This document shows, piece after piece, positions 35,698 through 43,751 of a stretch of 64,000 nt of DNA. Position 1 is the first letter of the stretch; every line of letters begins with the position of its first letter. The stretch comes from Sphaerotilus microaerophilus. Lineage in GTDB: Bacteria; Pseudomonadota; Gammaproteobacteria; Burkholderiales; Burkholderiaceae_C. The translations under genes were made by a program, and so were the position numbers. The DNA lies in contig NZ_AP025730.1 of the NCBI RefSeq assembly GCF_023734135.1, positions 3,348,001 through 3,412,000 of the forward strand, read 5' to 3'. The notes below the pieces were generated by a model that ran no database searches, had not been told where the DNA came from, and worked only from the letters and a program-made list of their open reading frames with translations.

Positions 35698-36372
35698 TCA
35701 CATAGACGTCCGGACTGGCCGTCCATCCGCACCAACCCCCGGCTCCGACGAAGCCTCACAGGTGATAAGGAACTGCGCCCAAGTCAGCAGTGCTTGCCGG
35801 CGTTCCGGGTAGTAGCTGTGCTGGTCGTATATGCCTTCCACCCCAGAGAGCTTGTGATTCAGGCACATCTCCGAGACATCCCGTGGCACGCCGAGCGCGC
35901 GCATGTGCGACTTCATGGTGCTGCGCAGGTCATGGGGAGTGAATCGGCGTACCTTCGGCTTGTGCAGGGCAAGCCAGTACATGATCGCCCGGTGCACGGT
36001 ACCCTTGCCCAGGTAGGTATCGCCGCCATTTCGCTTTGCACGGCTACTCGCCCTTGCAGGCAACACAAAGTCAGACTGAGAGGCAAGTGTCCGGAGCTCT
36101 CTAAACCAGTCGACGACTGCTGGAGCGAGCGGTACGTCCATCGAGGTCCCTGTCTTGCTCGCCGGGATGTGCCAGCGGGCCTCGTCGAGATGCACGTCCT
36201 CCCATCTGGCGGTGAAAAGCTCCGCGCCACGCACGCCAGTGCCAAGCAGGATGCGAATCGCCAGCGCGTTCGGACGCCGCATCGGGGCGTTCAGCAGGAG
36301 GTGCAGTTCCTGACGGGTCAGCATCAGGCGCTTGCGAACCGGTGGTCGAGGCCCCAGGAGAGAGCTGATCAT
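35698..36372 (-). pseudogene. Tyrosine recombinase (P4-type integrase), N-terminally truncated
   Basis: The remaining 224 codons encode the catalytic domain of a phage/island integrase. Active-site residues are R48 (GTGVRGAELF), H147 and R150 (FTPHDLR), H173 (LNHKLSG) and Y182 (GIYDQHSY). The arm-binding and core-binding domains (about 180 residues in relatives) are missing: the frame begins six bases from the end of the IS3 element, and no N-terminal part appears on the other side of it. It is probably inactive. An integrase next to the eCIS suggests the array arrived on an integrative island. Confidence 0.85.
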
Positions 36373-36374
36373 GA

Positions 36375-36405
36375 TCCTGAATCGCCCCGGTTTCCGTGGA
36401 GGCTG
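36375..36405 (+). repeat. IS3 terminal inverted repeat (OrfB end)
   Basis: It reads TCCTGAATCGCCCCGG followed by TTTCCGTGGAGGCT. It pairs with the other end with a one-base gap and a few mismatches. Confidence 0.75.
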
Positions 36406-36416
36406 TTTGGTTTAAG

Positions 36417-37367
36417 TCAGGCCGCCACCGTGGTGGTCTGACTGGCGCGCTGCCGGTAGTAGTTTGCCTCAGCCTCTGCCGGCGGGATGTAGCCGATGGG
36501 TTCGAGCAAACGATGGTTGTTGAACCAAGCCACCCATTCGAGCGTGGCAAGTTCTACCGCTTCCTTGGTCTTCCAGGGGGCTCGACGATGGATCAGCTCG
36601 GCTTTGTAGAGGCCGTTGATGGTCGGCCAGGGCGTTGTCATAACTGTCTCCTTTGCTGCCCACAGAGGGCTCAATGCCTGCTTCTGCAAGCCGCTCTGAG
36701 TACCGGATGGACACGTATTGCGAGCCGCGATCCGAGTGGTGGATCAGGCTGCTGTCTCGCTCGGGCTGCCTTGCATAGAGCGCCTGCTCCAGGGCGTCGA
36801 GGACGAAGTCCGTGCGCATCGAGCTGCTGACGCGCCAGCCCACGATGCGTCTGGCAAATACGTCGATGACGAAGGCCACGTACAGCCACCCCTGCCAGGT
36901 CGAGACGTAGGTGAAGTCCGAGACCCAGAGCTGGTTCGGTCGATCGGCCTTGAACTGCCGGTTGACCTTGTCCAGCGGGCACTGCGCTTTCTTGTCACTG
37001 ATCGTCGTGCGCACGACCTTGCCGCGCATCACGCCGCGCAGGCCGAGGCGACGCATCAGGCGTTCGACCGTGCACCGCGCTGCCGCCGTTCCTTCGCGGG
37101 CCAGTTGACGCCAGACTTTGTCGGCGCCGTAGACCTGCATGTTGGTCTGCCATACGCGTTCGATCTGGGGCGCCAGAACGTCATCGCGTTGGGCTCGTGT
37201 GCAGCGTCTGTGCGGCTCGCGTTGAAGCGCCGCGTACCGTCGATACCCAGATGGGGAAATCTGCAGAACCTTGCAGATCGGCTCGACCCCAAACGTATCC
37301 CGGTGCTCGTCGATGAGCTCCCTCAGAACTTGAATCGGCGGTCGAGCTCCGCCTGGGCGAAAAAAGC
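36417..37367 (-). pseudogene. IS3 OrfB transposase (DDE), frameshifted at the catalytic Glu
   Basis: OrfB is read from the -1 frame of Orf[21 protein letters not shown] and then VYGADKVWRQL, the normal IS3 N-terminus. The rve/DDE core follows with WVSDFTYV (first Asp) and HHSDRGSQY (second Asp). At about 36623 the frame breaks: SYDNALA is followed by GACC instead of GAGACC, so two bases seem to be missing. That shifts the frame and removes the catalytic glutamate of NALAETINGLYKAE. The rest of the protein (TINGLYKAELIHRRAPW, WFNNHRLLEPIGYIPP) continues intact in another frame to 36417. The transposase is therefore probably inactive. Confidence 0.85.
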
Positions 37368-37646
37368 GCTCGCTACCTTCAGGATCTCGTTTGCCCGGCG
37401 CAGTTCCTTGACCTCGCGCTCCAACTCCTTGACGCGCTGGGCCTCCGATGTCGTGACGCCTTCACGCACACCGGCATCGATCTCCTGACGCTTGACCCAG
37501 GTCAGCAACGTCTGCGGCACGCAGCCGATCTTCGGCGCAATCGACTCCACCGCCATCCACAACGACGGGTACTCCCCGCGATGCTCCTGCACCATCCGCA
37601 CGGCCCTCTCACGGACCTCAGGTGAGAACTTGTTCGACTTGTTCAT
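37323..37646 (-). CDS. IS3 OrfA (helix-turn-helix, leucine zipper)
   Basis: A 107-residue OrfA. The N-terminal half is the transposase_8 helix-turn-helix ([36 protein letters not shown]). A C-terminal leucine-zipper region ([20 protein letters not shown]) mediates dimer formation in the family. Near the end the codons GCT TTT TTC form a slippery heptamer (TTTTTTC, 37365-37359) for -1 frameshifting, from which OrfAB would be made. OrfA is intact and could act as a repressor, even though OrfB is broken. Confidence 0.9.
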   Translation of the reverse strand: MNKSNKFSPEVRERAVRMVQEHRGEYPSLWMAVESIAPKIGCVPQTLLTWVKRQEIDAGVREGVTTSEAQRVKELEREVKELRRANEILKVASAFFAQAELDRRFKF

Positions 37647-37668
37647 GGCTCCATCTTCTCAAAGGTTG

Positions 37669-37699
37669 GAGCCTCCTCGAAACCCGGGGCGATTCAGGA
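37669..37699 (-). repeat. IS3 terminal inverted repeat (OrfA end)
   Basis: On the minus strand it begins TCCTGAATCGCCCCGGG and continues TTTCGAGGAGGCT, matching the opposite end at 36375-36405. Confidence 0.75.
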
Positions 37700-37770
37700 C
37701 TTCAAGACACTCGAAAACACTCGCCCGGAAAAAACTCCTTGCGCGACAACCGCTTACGTGTGGCGACCGA

Positions 37771-37789
37771 CACGGGGCGACACCCCGTG
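37771..37789 (-). terminator. Stem-loop after rng, possible terminator
   Basis: CACGGGG (37771-37777) pairs with CCCCGTG (37783-37789) around a five-base loop, just after the rng stop codon. No U-rich run follows on the minus strand, so intrinsic termination would be weak; it may protect the 3' end of the transcript instead. Confidence 0.35.
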
Positions 37790-37794
37790 AACCA

Positions 37795-39315
37795 TCAAAG
37801 TAAGACGATGTCGTAGTGCTCTGCCGTCATTGTCGCCTCTGCCTGCAGGGAGATCGGCTTGCCGATGAAGTCGCTCAGGCCGGCCAGGTTCTGGCTTTCC
37901 TCGTCGAGCAGCATCTCCACCACCGGGGCCGACGCGATGATGCGGAACTCCTTGGGGTTGAACTGGCGGGCCTCGCGCAGGATCTCGCGCAGGATGTCGT
38001 AGCACAGGCTGCGGGCGGTCTTGACCTGGCCGCGACCGGCGCAGGCCGGACAGGGCTCGCACAGCATGTGGGCGAGGGACTCGCGGGTGCGCTTGCGCGT
38101 CATCTCCACCAGCCCGAGCTGGGTGAAGCCGCTGACCGTGATCTTGGTGCGGTCGCGCGAAAGCTGCTTGCGCAGCTCGCCCAGCACCGCCTCCTGGTGG
38201 TCCGCCCGGGCCATGTCGATGAAGTCGATGATGATGATGCCGCCCAGGTTGCGCAGGCGCAGCTGGCGGGCGATCGCCAGCGCCGCTTCGAGGTTGGTCT
38301 TGAAGATCGTGTCCTCGAAGTTGCGCGCCCCGACGAAGCCGCCGGTGTTGACGTCCACGGTGGTCAGCGCCTCGGTCTGGTCGACCACCAGGTAGCCACC
38401 GGACTTGAGGTCGACACGGCGCGCCAGGGCCTTCTCGATTTCCTGGTCGACGCTGAACAGGTCGAAGATCGGCCGTTCGCCCTTGTAGTGCTGCAGGCGA
38501 TTGACCGCACTGGGCGTGTACAGCTGGCCGAATTCGCGCAGGGCGTCGAACTGCATCCGGGAGTCGATGCGGATGGTCGCGGTGCGCTCGTTGACCAGGT
38601 CGCGCAGCACGCGCTGGGCCAGGTTGAGGTCCTCGTGCAGCAGGGTTGCCGGGGGTGCCTTGAGCGCCTGGGCGCGGATGTGGGCCCAGGTCTTGCGCAG
38701 GTAGGCAATGTCGTCGGCCAGTTCGGCGTCCGAGGCCTCTTCGGCATTGGTGCGCAGGATGAAACCACCGCCACCGCCCTCTTCGCGCGTGCCCACCAGC
38801 GCGGCCATGCGCTGGCGCAGCTGCTCGCGCAGCTCGTGCGAGCCGATCTTCTGCGAGATGCCGATGTGGTCGTCCTGCGGCAGGTAGACCAGCATGCGCC
38901 CGGCGATGCTGATCTGTGTGGACAGGCGTGCACCCTTGGTACCGATCGGGTCCTTGATGACCTGCACCACCAGCGACTGGCCCTCGAAGACCAGCTTCTC
39001 GATCGGCTGCACGGGCGGCGCATCGGCGCGCCCGCCATGGCCGCCGTGGCGCCCGACCTGCCCGGCCACGTGCACATCGGCCACGTGCAGGAAGGCCGCC
39101 CGATCCAGCCCGATGTCGACGAAGGCGCTCTGCATGCCCGGCAGCACCCGCGCCACCTTGCCCAGGTAGGCGTTGCCGACCAGCCCGCGCTCGGCGGCCC
39201 GCTCGACGTGCAGTTCCTGCACCGCGCCGTTCTCGACGACGGCGACGCGGGTCTCCTGTGGCGCCCAGTTGACGAGGATGTCCTGCATCGGTGCGTGGTG
39301 GGTGGTGGGAAGCAT
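37795..39315 (-). CDS. rng: Ribonuclease G (RNase E/G family)
   Basis: A 506-residue endoribonuclease that matures 16S rRNA 5' ends and degrades mRNA. The S1 domain is seen early (GNAYLGKVARVLPGMQSAFV, DIGLDRAAFLHVAD). The DNase I-like catalytic region has VVDQTEALTTVDVNTGGF and IIIIDFIDMARADHQ with the metal-binding aspartates, followed by the zinc-link CEPCPACAGRG and the SLCYDILREILREA region. The C-terminal scaffold of RNase E is absent, as expected for RNase G. Start 39315 has a purine-rich ribosome site; MQDILVNWAPQ at 39288 is the start by homology and may be right. It is last in the minus-strand housekeeping cluster, 17 bases after maf. Confidence 0.95.
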   Translation of the reverse strand: MLPTTHHAPMQDILVNWAPQETRVAVVENGAVQELHVERAAERGLVGNAYLGKVARVLPGMQSAFVDIGLDRAAFLHVADVHVAGQVGRHGGHGGRADAPPVQPIEKLVFEGQSLVVQVIKDPIGTKGARLSTQISIAGRMLVYLPQDDHIGISQKIGSHELREQLRQRMAALVGTREEGGGGGFILRTNAEEASDAELADDIAYLRKTWAHIRAQALKAPPATLLHEDLNLAQRVLRDLVNERTATIRIDSRMQFDALREFGQLYTPSAVNRLQHYKGERPIFDLFSVDQEIEKALARRVDLKSGGYLVVDQTEALTTVDVNTGGFVGARNFEDTIFKTNLEAALAIARQLRLRNLGGIIIIDFIDMARADHQEAVLGELRKQLSRDRTKITVSGFTQLGLVEMTRKRTRESLAHMLCEPCPACAGRGQVKTARSLCYDILREILREARQFNPKEFRIIASAPVVEMLLDEESQNLAGLSDFIGKPISLQAEATMTAEHYDIVLL

Positions 39316-39332
39316 GTCTCTCGTGTTCTCGT

Positions 39333-39959
39333 TCAGATCGGCCAGCCGATGCCACGCAACAACTGGGCGGTCTCGTACAGGGGCAGGCCCATGATGCCCG
39401 AATAGCTGCCGCGGATCGCCTGCACCCAGGCCGCAGCGGCACTCTGGATGGCATAGGCGCCGGCCTTGCCCATGGGCTCGCCGCTGGCCACGTAGGTGTC
39501 GATCTGCGCGGCGCTCAACGTGGCGAAGCGCACGGTGGAGGTGCTCAGCAGCAGCTGCTGGTGCGAACCGACCGCCAGCGCCACCGCCGTCAGGACCCGA
39601 TGCTCCCGCCCGGACAACAGCCCGAGCATCCGTGCCGCATCGGCCGCGTCGTTCGGCTTGGCGAGGATGTGCCGCCCGATGGCCACGGTGGTGTCAGCGC
39701 ACAGCAGCGGCGCGGGGGTGCGGCCGCTCGTGGCCAGCCGGGTGCGCGCGGCTTCGAGCTTGGCCCAGGTCACTCGTTGCACGTAGGCCGTCGCGGACTC
39801 GCCCCGCAGCAGGTGCTCCAGCGCCTCGGCGTCCTCATGAGGTTCGGGCAGCAGCAGCTCGTGGCGCACGCCGATCTGGTCGAGCAGCTGGCGGCGGCGG
39901 GGACTCTGGGAGGCGAGGTAGATGAAGTCCAAGTCGGTGCGGGCCGCAGCCCGCCTCAC
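39333..39959 (-). CDS. maf: Maf-family nucleoside triphosphate pyrophosphatase
   Basis: A 208-residue Maf/YhdE protein. It has [17 protein letters not shown] near the start, the substrate-binding [10 protein letters not shown], the central [16 protein letters not shown] and the ending [24 protein letters not shown]. The family hydrolyses dTTP, UTP and modified nucleotides to the monophosphates (a house-cleaning role). The dTTP/UTP-type (YhdE) subgroup is likely from [16 protein letters not shown]. The start overlaps the rlmH stop by four bases, so the genes are probably coupled. The first nine residues precede the conserved part and a later start is possible. Confidence 0.93.
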   Translation of the reverse strand: MRRAAARTDLDFIYLASQSPRRRQLLDQIGVRHELLLPEPHEDAEALEHLLRGESATAYVQRVTWAKLEAARTRLATSGRTPAPLLCADTTVAIGRHILAKPNDAADAARMLGLLSGREHRVLTAVALAVGSHQQLLLSTSTVRFATLSAAQIDTYVASGEPMGKAGAYAIQSAAAAWVQAIRGSYSGIMGLPLYETAQLLRGIGWPI

Positions 39960-40426
39960 TCGCGGTGGTAGGGGTGGCCGACGCTGACCGACCAGGCGCG
40001 GTACAGCGCCTCGGCCAGCATCACCCGCACGAAGGCGTGCGGCAGTGTCAGGTCCGACAGGCGCAGCGCCTCGTCGGCGCTGGCGCGCAGGGCGGGGTCG
40101 AGCCCGTCCGGCCCGCCGACGAACAGCGCGACGTCACGGCCGTCGAGCTGCCAGGCCCGCAGGCGGTCGGCCAGCTGGGCGGTGGTCAGACGGGTGCCGC
40201 GTTCATCGAGCACGACGCGGCGGCAGCCCTTGGGCAGCGCGGCCTCCAGGCGGGCCCGCTCGGCCGCCATCAGCGCATCGACCGGCTTGCCGGTGGTGCG
40301 CGGCTCGGTCTTGACCGCCTTCAGCTCCAGGCGGCAGTCGGGCGGGAAGCGCTTGGCGTAGTCGTCGTAGGCGGTTTCGGCCCAGGCCGGCAGGCGCTGG
40401 CCCACGGCCATCAGCCAGAGCTTCAT
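39956..40426 (-). CDS. rlmH: 23S rRNA pseudouridine-1915 N3-methyltransferase
   Basis: A 156-residue SPOUT-class methyltransferase that uses S-adenosylmethionine to methylate pseudouridine 1915 in helix 69 of 23S rRNA. The length equals that of E. coli RlmH. The knot and cofactor loops are visible as [29 protein letters not shown] and [20 protein letters not shown], ending with [15 protein letters not shown], the conserved C-terminus. It lies between rsfS and maf, the common order in betaproteobacteria. Confidence 0.97.
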   Translation of the reverse strand: MKLWLMAVGQRLPAWAETAYDDYAKRFPPDCRLELKAVKTEPRTTGKPVDALMAAERARLEAALPKGCRRVVLDERGTRLTTAQLADRLRAWQLDGRDVALFVGGPDGLDPALRASADEALRLSDLTLPHAFVRVMLAEALYRAWSVSVGHPYHRE

Positions 40427-40460
40427 CGCAAGGCGCCAGCGTTGATCGGTCTACGCCGTC

Positions 40461-41255
40461 TCAGCCGCGCGGGCCGGCTGCGGTCTTGCGTGGCGCTGCC
40501 TTCTTGGCCGCAGGGGCGCGGGCGGGAGCCGTCGCCGGAGCGGCAGGCTTGCGGGCCGGCGCCTTGCGGGCAGCGGTCTTGCCCGCCGGAGCGGTGCCGG
40601 TGTTCTTGCGGGCCGGCTGGATCACCACGGTCTGCACCGGCGCCTCGGCCGCCGGCCTGCGACGCGGCGCCGCCTTGCGGGGGGCCGTCTTGCGTGCGGC
40701 CGAAGGGGCGTCGGCATCTGCCGCCCCGCCCTTGGTGGACGGTGCCTTGCGGGCTGGCTTCTTCACGGGAGCGAGAGCCTCGGCCGCACTGCCGCTGCGG
40801 CGCGCGCGCGCTCGGCTGCTGCTCGCCACGTCGACGCCGGCGGAAGTGCCTTCACCCTCGTCGTCCATCATCTGCCCCTCGGAGGCCTTGGGCAGACCGC
40901 GTGGTGCGGTGCTGCCAAGCTTCAGCCGCACGGGCTTGCCACCCCAGATCTCTTCGAGGTGGTAGTACTGGCGGATGGCTGGCTGCATGATGTGCGCCAC
41001 GGCGGCACCGCAGTCGACGATGATCCACTCGCCGTTATCCTCTCCTTCGACACTGAGGATCTGCCCGCCCGCGGCCTTGACGGCCTCGCGCACGCTGGAG
41101 GCGAGTGCCTTGGTCTGCCGGTTGCTGGTGCCCGAGGCCACCACCACGCGCTCGAACAGTGGCGAGAGTTGCTCGGTGTTGAAGACCACGATGTCCTGGG
41201 CCTTCACATCTTCGAGTCCATTGACGATGGCGCGTTGCAGCTTGCGGATGTCCAT
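40461..41255 (-). CDS. rsfS: Ribosomal silencing factor RsfS with long histone-like tail
   Basis: The first 115 residues are a normal RsfS (Iojap) domain: VNGLEDVKAQDIVVFNT, VVASGTSNRQTKALASSV, EGEDNGEWIIVDCGAAVAHI and YYHLEEIWGG. RsfS binds ribosomal protein L14 and keeps the subunits apart in starved cells. Residues about 116-264 are an added tail rich in Ala, Lys, Arg and Pro (KKPARKAPSTKGG, RKTAPRKAAPRRRPAA, KKAAPRKTAAGPRG), reminiscent of histone H1-like nucleoid proteins. Typical RsfS proteins have 105-150 residues. The frame is intact to the stop. It sits between nadD and rlmH as usual. Confidence 0.93.
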   Translation of the reverse strand: MDIRKLQRAIVNGLEDVKAQDIVVFNTEQLSPLFERVVVASGTSNRQTKALASSVREAVKAAGGQILSVEGEDNGEWIIVDCGAAVAHIMQPAIRQYYHLEEIWGGKPVRLKLGSTAPRGLPKASEGQMMDDEGEGTSAGVDVASSSRARARRSGSAAEALAPVKKPARKAPSTKGGAADADAPSAARKTAPRKAAPRRRPAAEAPVQTVVIQPARKNTGTAPAGKTAARKAPARKPAAPATAPARAPAAKKAAPRKTAAGPRG

Positions 41256-41318
41256 TCAGGTCCGTCGGGGCGGTGATTAGGTGGGGTAGGGAGAGGACGA
41301 TTCGGCCATGCAGATGCA

Positions 41319-41984
41319 TCAGCCGGGCCGTGCGGGGGTGGAATGGTACAGCCCGCGGCGCTCGACGTACTGCGCCACAGCTGCGGCGAGCCTGTCGGGA
41401 ACCAGGGATCGGGCCGACGCGCCCCCTTGCAGAGCCGTGCGCAGGGCCGTCGATGACACCGCTACCGGGGGCATGGCCAGCACGCTCAGGCGGTGCGGCA
41501 CGGCCGCCAGCGCGGCGCTCGTGCGGGGCGGCTGACCATCGCGGGCCGCCACGGCCAGCTCGACGCGCTGCAGCAGCTCCGGCCAGCGGTGCCAGGTGGC
41601 GAGGTTGGCGTACTGGTCCTGGCCGAGCAGCAGGAACCACTGCGCGCCGGCCGCATCGGGGCGGGCCTGCAGTTGATCGACGGTGTCGATGGTGTAGCTC
41701 GGCCCGCTGCGGTCCAGCTCGCAGCGCTCCAGGCGAAAGCGCGGCTCGTCGGCGATCGCCAGCGCCACCATCGCCGCCCGGTCGGCCGCCGGGGCCAGCT
41801 CCCGGGCGCGCTCCTTCTGCCAGGGCTGGCCGGCGACCACCCAGCGCAGCTCGTCCAGCCCCAGCTGCGCCAGCGCGCACTCGGCCAGCTGGCGGTGGCC
41901 GACATGCACCGGGTCGAAGCTGCCACCGAACAGGCCGATGCGGCGTATCCGAGCGGGACTGGAACTGGACGTGGTGGCCGGCAT
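41319..41984 (-). CDS. nadD: Nicotinate-nucleotide adenylyltransferase
   Basis: A 221-residue enzyme of NAD synthesis joining nicotinate mononucleotide and ATP. The nucleotidyltransferase signature GLFGGSFDPVHVGHRQLA (from residue 17) carries the HxGH motif; GPSYTIDTVDQL and LLLGQDQYANLATWHRW are the substrate-site blocks; VSSTALR is the ISSTxxR-type motif near the C-terminus. The stop of hemF and the start of this gene are six bases apart. The N-terminal 14 residues are Ser/Thr-rich and may be extra; no strong ribosome site decides the start. Confidence 0.95.
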   Translation of the reverse strand: MPATTSSSSPARIRRIGLFGGSFDPVHVGHRQLAECALAQLGLDELRWVVAGQPWQKERARELAPAADRAAMVALAIADEPRFRLERCELDRSGPSYTIDTVDQLQARPDAAGAQWFLLLGQDQYANLATWHRWPELLQRVELAVAARDGQPPRTSAALAAVPHRLSVLAMPPVAVSSTALRTALQGGASARSLVPDRLAAAVAQYVERRGLYHSTPARPG

Positions 41985-41990
41985 CGGCGC

Positions 41991-42959
41991 TCAGGCCGCT
42001 TCGAGCCAGTCGCGCACCGGCAAGAAGTCGGTGTAGAGCGCCGCCTCCGGCGTGCCGGGCTCGGGCGCCCACTGGTAGCGCCACTGCACCTGCGGCGGCA
42101 TGGACATCAGGATCGACTCGGTGCGCCCGCCGGACTGCAGGCCGAACAGCGTGCCGCGGTCCCAGACGAGGTTGAACTCGACATAGCGTCCGCGCCGCAG
42201 CGCCTGGAACTCGCGCTCCCGCTCACCGTAGGCACGGCCACGGCGGCGCTCGGCGATCGGCAGCCAGGCCGGCAGGAAGGCATCGCCCACCGAGCGCAGC
42301 ATCGCGAAGCTGCCCGCCGGGCCCAGCTCCGAGAAGTCATCGAAGAAGATGCCGCCGACGCCGCGCGCCTCGTTGCGGTGCTTCAGGAAGAAGTAGTCGT
42401 CGCACCAGCGTTTGAAGCGCGGGTGGAGATCGGGCCCGTGCGGCGCCAGCGCATCGCGGCAGGTGCGATGGAAGTGCACGGTGTCCTCGACCTCACCGTA
42501 GTAGGGCGTGAGGTCCATGCCACCGCCGAACCAACGCACCGTCTGCCCGGCGGCCGGCCCCTGGGTGGGCGTGGCGGCCAGCATGCGCACGTTCATGTGC
42601 ACGGTCGGCACATAGGGGTTGCGCGGGTGGAACACCAGCGACACGCCCATCGCCTCGAAAGGCGCGCCGGCCAGCTCCGGCCGGTGCTGCGTGGCCGAAG
42701 ACGGCAGCGCGCTGCCACGCACCTGCGAGAAGGCGCAGCCCCCGCGCTCGATCAGCTCGCCCCCCTCCAGCAAGCGGGTGATGCCGCGGCCCTCCAGCCG
42801 CCCGCCAGGCGGGCGCTCCCAGGCATCGGTGATGAAGGCCTGGCCGTCGGCGCGGCCCACCTCGGCACAGATGCGCTCCTGCAGGCCCAGCAGCCAGTCG
42901 CGCACGGTCTCGGTGGACAAGGAGGTGGACAGGGGGGTGGACAGGTCGGTATCGCTCAT
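41991..42959 (-). CDS. hemF: Oxygen-dependent coproporphyrinogen III oxidase
   Basis: A 322-residue haem-synthesis enzyme that oxidatively decarboxylates coproporphyrinogen III to protoporphyrinogen IX. Conserved blocks are [69 protein letters not shown] and the ending [15 protein letters not shown]. The start at 42959 (MSDTDLSTP) is well inside a longer open frame that continues over the acyltransferase gene; fusion is not credible because that part is read in a different frame there. The first 16 residues include a short repeat ([12 protein letters not shown]) made by a 12-base tandem. Confidence 0.96.
   Translation of the reverse strand: MSDTDLSTPLSTSLSTETVRDWLLGLQERICAEVGRADGQAFITDAWERPPGGRLEGRGITRLLEGGELIERGGCAFSQVRGSALPSSATQHRPELAGAPFEAMGVSLVFHPRNPYVPTVHMNVRMLAATPTQGPAAGQTVRWFGGGMDLTPYYGEVEDTVHFHRTCRDALAPHGPDLHPRFKRWCDDYFFLKHRNEARGVGGIFFDDFSELGPAGSFAMLRSVGDAFLPAWLPIAERRRGRAYGEREREFQALRRGRYVEFNLVWDRGTLFGLQSGGRTESILMSMPPQVQWRYQWAPEPGTPEAALYTDFLPVRDWLEAA
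42911..42946. repeat. Three 12-base tandem copies inside the hemF 5' end
   Basis: Units CGGTGGACAAGG, AGGTGGACAGGG and GGGTGGACAGGT follow each other and encode the LSTx steps at the N-terminus of HemF. Copy number could vary without changing the reading frame. Confidence 0.7.
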
Positions 42960-43030
42960 CGGTCGCGTGCTCGGGTCGTCGAATCTGAGGAATGGGGAAA
43001 GGAATCGGTGAAACTGGAAAGGGGGCGTCG

Positions 43031-43639
43031 TCAGACCAACCGCACCGGCCCCGCCGCGGCCGGGTTGAAGCCCCGCACGCCTTCCAGGCAGGCGGCGATG
43101 CGCGTCAGGTCCTGTGCCTCGTCCCCGCTCAATGTCAGGAAGTCCGTCAGGCGCACCACGCGCCGGCCGTAGTCCAGCGAGGCCACGCCCAGTGGCACCT
43201 GCGCCCCCAGCGCCACCCGGTAGAAGCCGGAGCGCCAGCCCGGCACCGGCCGGCGCGTGCCCTCTGGTGCCAGCGCCAGCCAGAACCACTCGCCCTGCTG
43301 CCGGGCGGCCTGCATCTGCTGCACCGTGCTGCCCACCAGGCCGTGGGCGGCGCTGCGGTCCACCGCGATGCCACCGACCCATCGCATGAAGGGGCCCAGC
43401 AGCGGCGTGCGGAACAGGCTGTCCTTGGCCCAGAAACGCACCGGCAGGCCGAGCGCCCACTTGGCCAGCAGGCCGACAGGGAAATCCCAATTGGAGGTGT
43501 GCGGGTACACCGCGATCACCCCCTGGCGGCCCGGCAGGCCCGAGAACTCGATGCGCCAGCCAAACAGCCTGAGCAACTGGCCAGCCCAGGAGCGGCCCGG
43601 GAAGAACAGGGCCGCCGGATCCGTTGTCTTGTGCGCCAT
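43031..43639 (-). CDS. 1-acylglycerol-3-phosphate acyltransferase-like (PlsC family)
   Basis: A 202-residue acyltransferase. The catalytic HX4D motif is HTSNWD near residue 47, and the glycerol-phosphate-binding block reads [11 protein letters not shown]. It ends after a region with [16 protein letters not shown]. There is no clear membrane span, but PlsC-type enzymes often associate with the inner membrane. The substrate cannot be told by sequence; lysophospholipid and related acylations are family functions. It sits between purD and hemF on the same strand, with about 110 bases to purD and 71 to hemF. Confidence 0.88.
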   Translation of the reverse strand: MAHKTTDPAALFFPGRSWAGQLLRLFGWRIEFSGLPGRQGVIAVYPHTSNWDFPVGLLAKWALGLPVRFWAKDSLFRTPLLGPFMRWVGGIAVDRSAAHGLVGSTVQQMQAARQQGEWFWLALAPEGTRRPVPGWRSGFYRVALGAQVPLGVASLDYGRRVVRLTDFLTLSGDEAQDLTRIAACLEGVRGFNPAAAGPVRLV

Positions 43640-43751
43640 CGTGGTCGTCCGTCATGCAGCGCGGACAACGATACGGCGCGATGTGACCTGCGTCACGATG
43701 CAGTGCAGCAACCGTCGCCTGCCACAGACAGGCGCGGCCACCGCCCCAGGC

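Larger units (their letters stand above)
36378..37696 (-). mobile_element. IS3-family insertion sequence (orfA/orfB), probably dead
   Basis: The element is about 1319 bases long with imperfect terminal inverted repeats: TGAATCGCCCCGG opens both ends (36378 forward; 37696 reversed) and similarity continues for about 30 bases. The match extends outward by TCC on both sides, so the true tips may be 36375 and 37699. No 3-4 base target duplication is seen with either choice, which suggests a rearrangement after insertion. It encodes OrfA, a slippery site and a disrupted OrfB. Confidence 0.85.

Noticed and set aside
35423..35701. A small GTG-started frame overlapping the integrase stop
   Set aside because: The composition looks random, there is no homology mark and no independent ribosome site; it lies in decayed DNA.
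36371..37703. Target-site duplication of the IS3 element
   Set aside because: Flanks (ATGA before 36375, CTTC after 37699; or TCC and GGA with the shorter ends) are not direct repeats. The TCC/GGA pair is inverted and belongs to the terminal repeat.
35400..37800. Search for a tRNA gene as integrase attachment site
   Set aside because: No cloverleaf-like stretch or CCA-bearing 3' end is visible; the only fold is the hairpin at 37771-37789.
41991..43655. Apparent fusion of hemF with an upstream 230-codon extension
   Set aside because: The extension overlaps the acyltransferase gene in another frame. HemF homology begins at 42959 and the acyltransferase has its own motifs and start.
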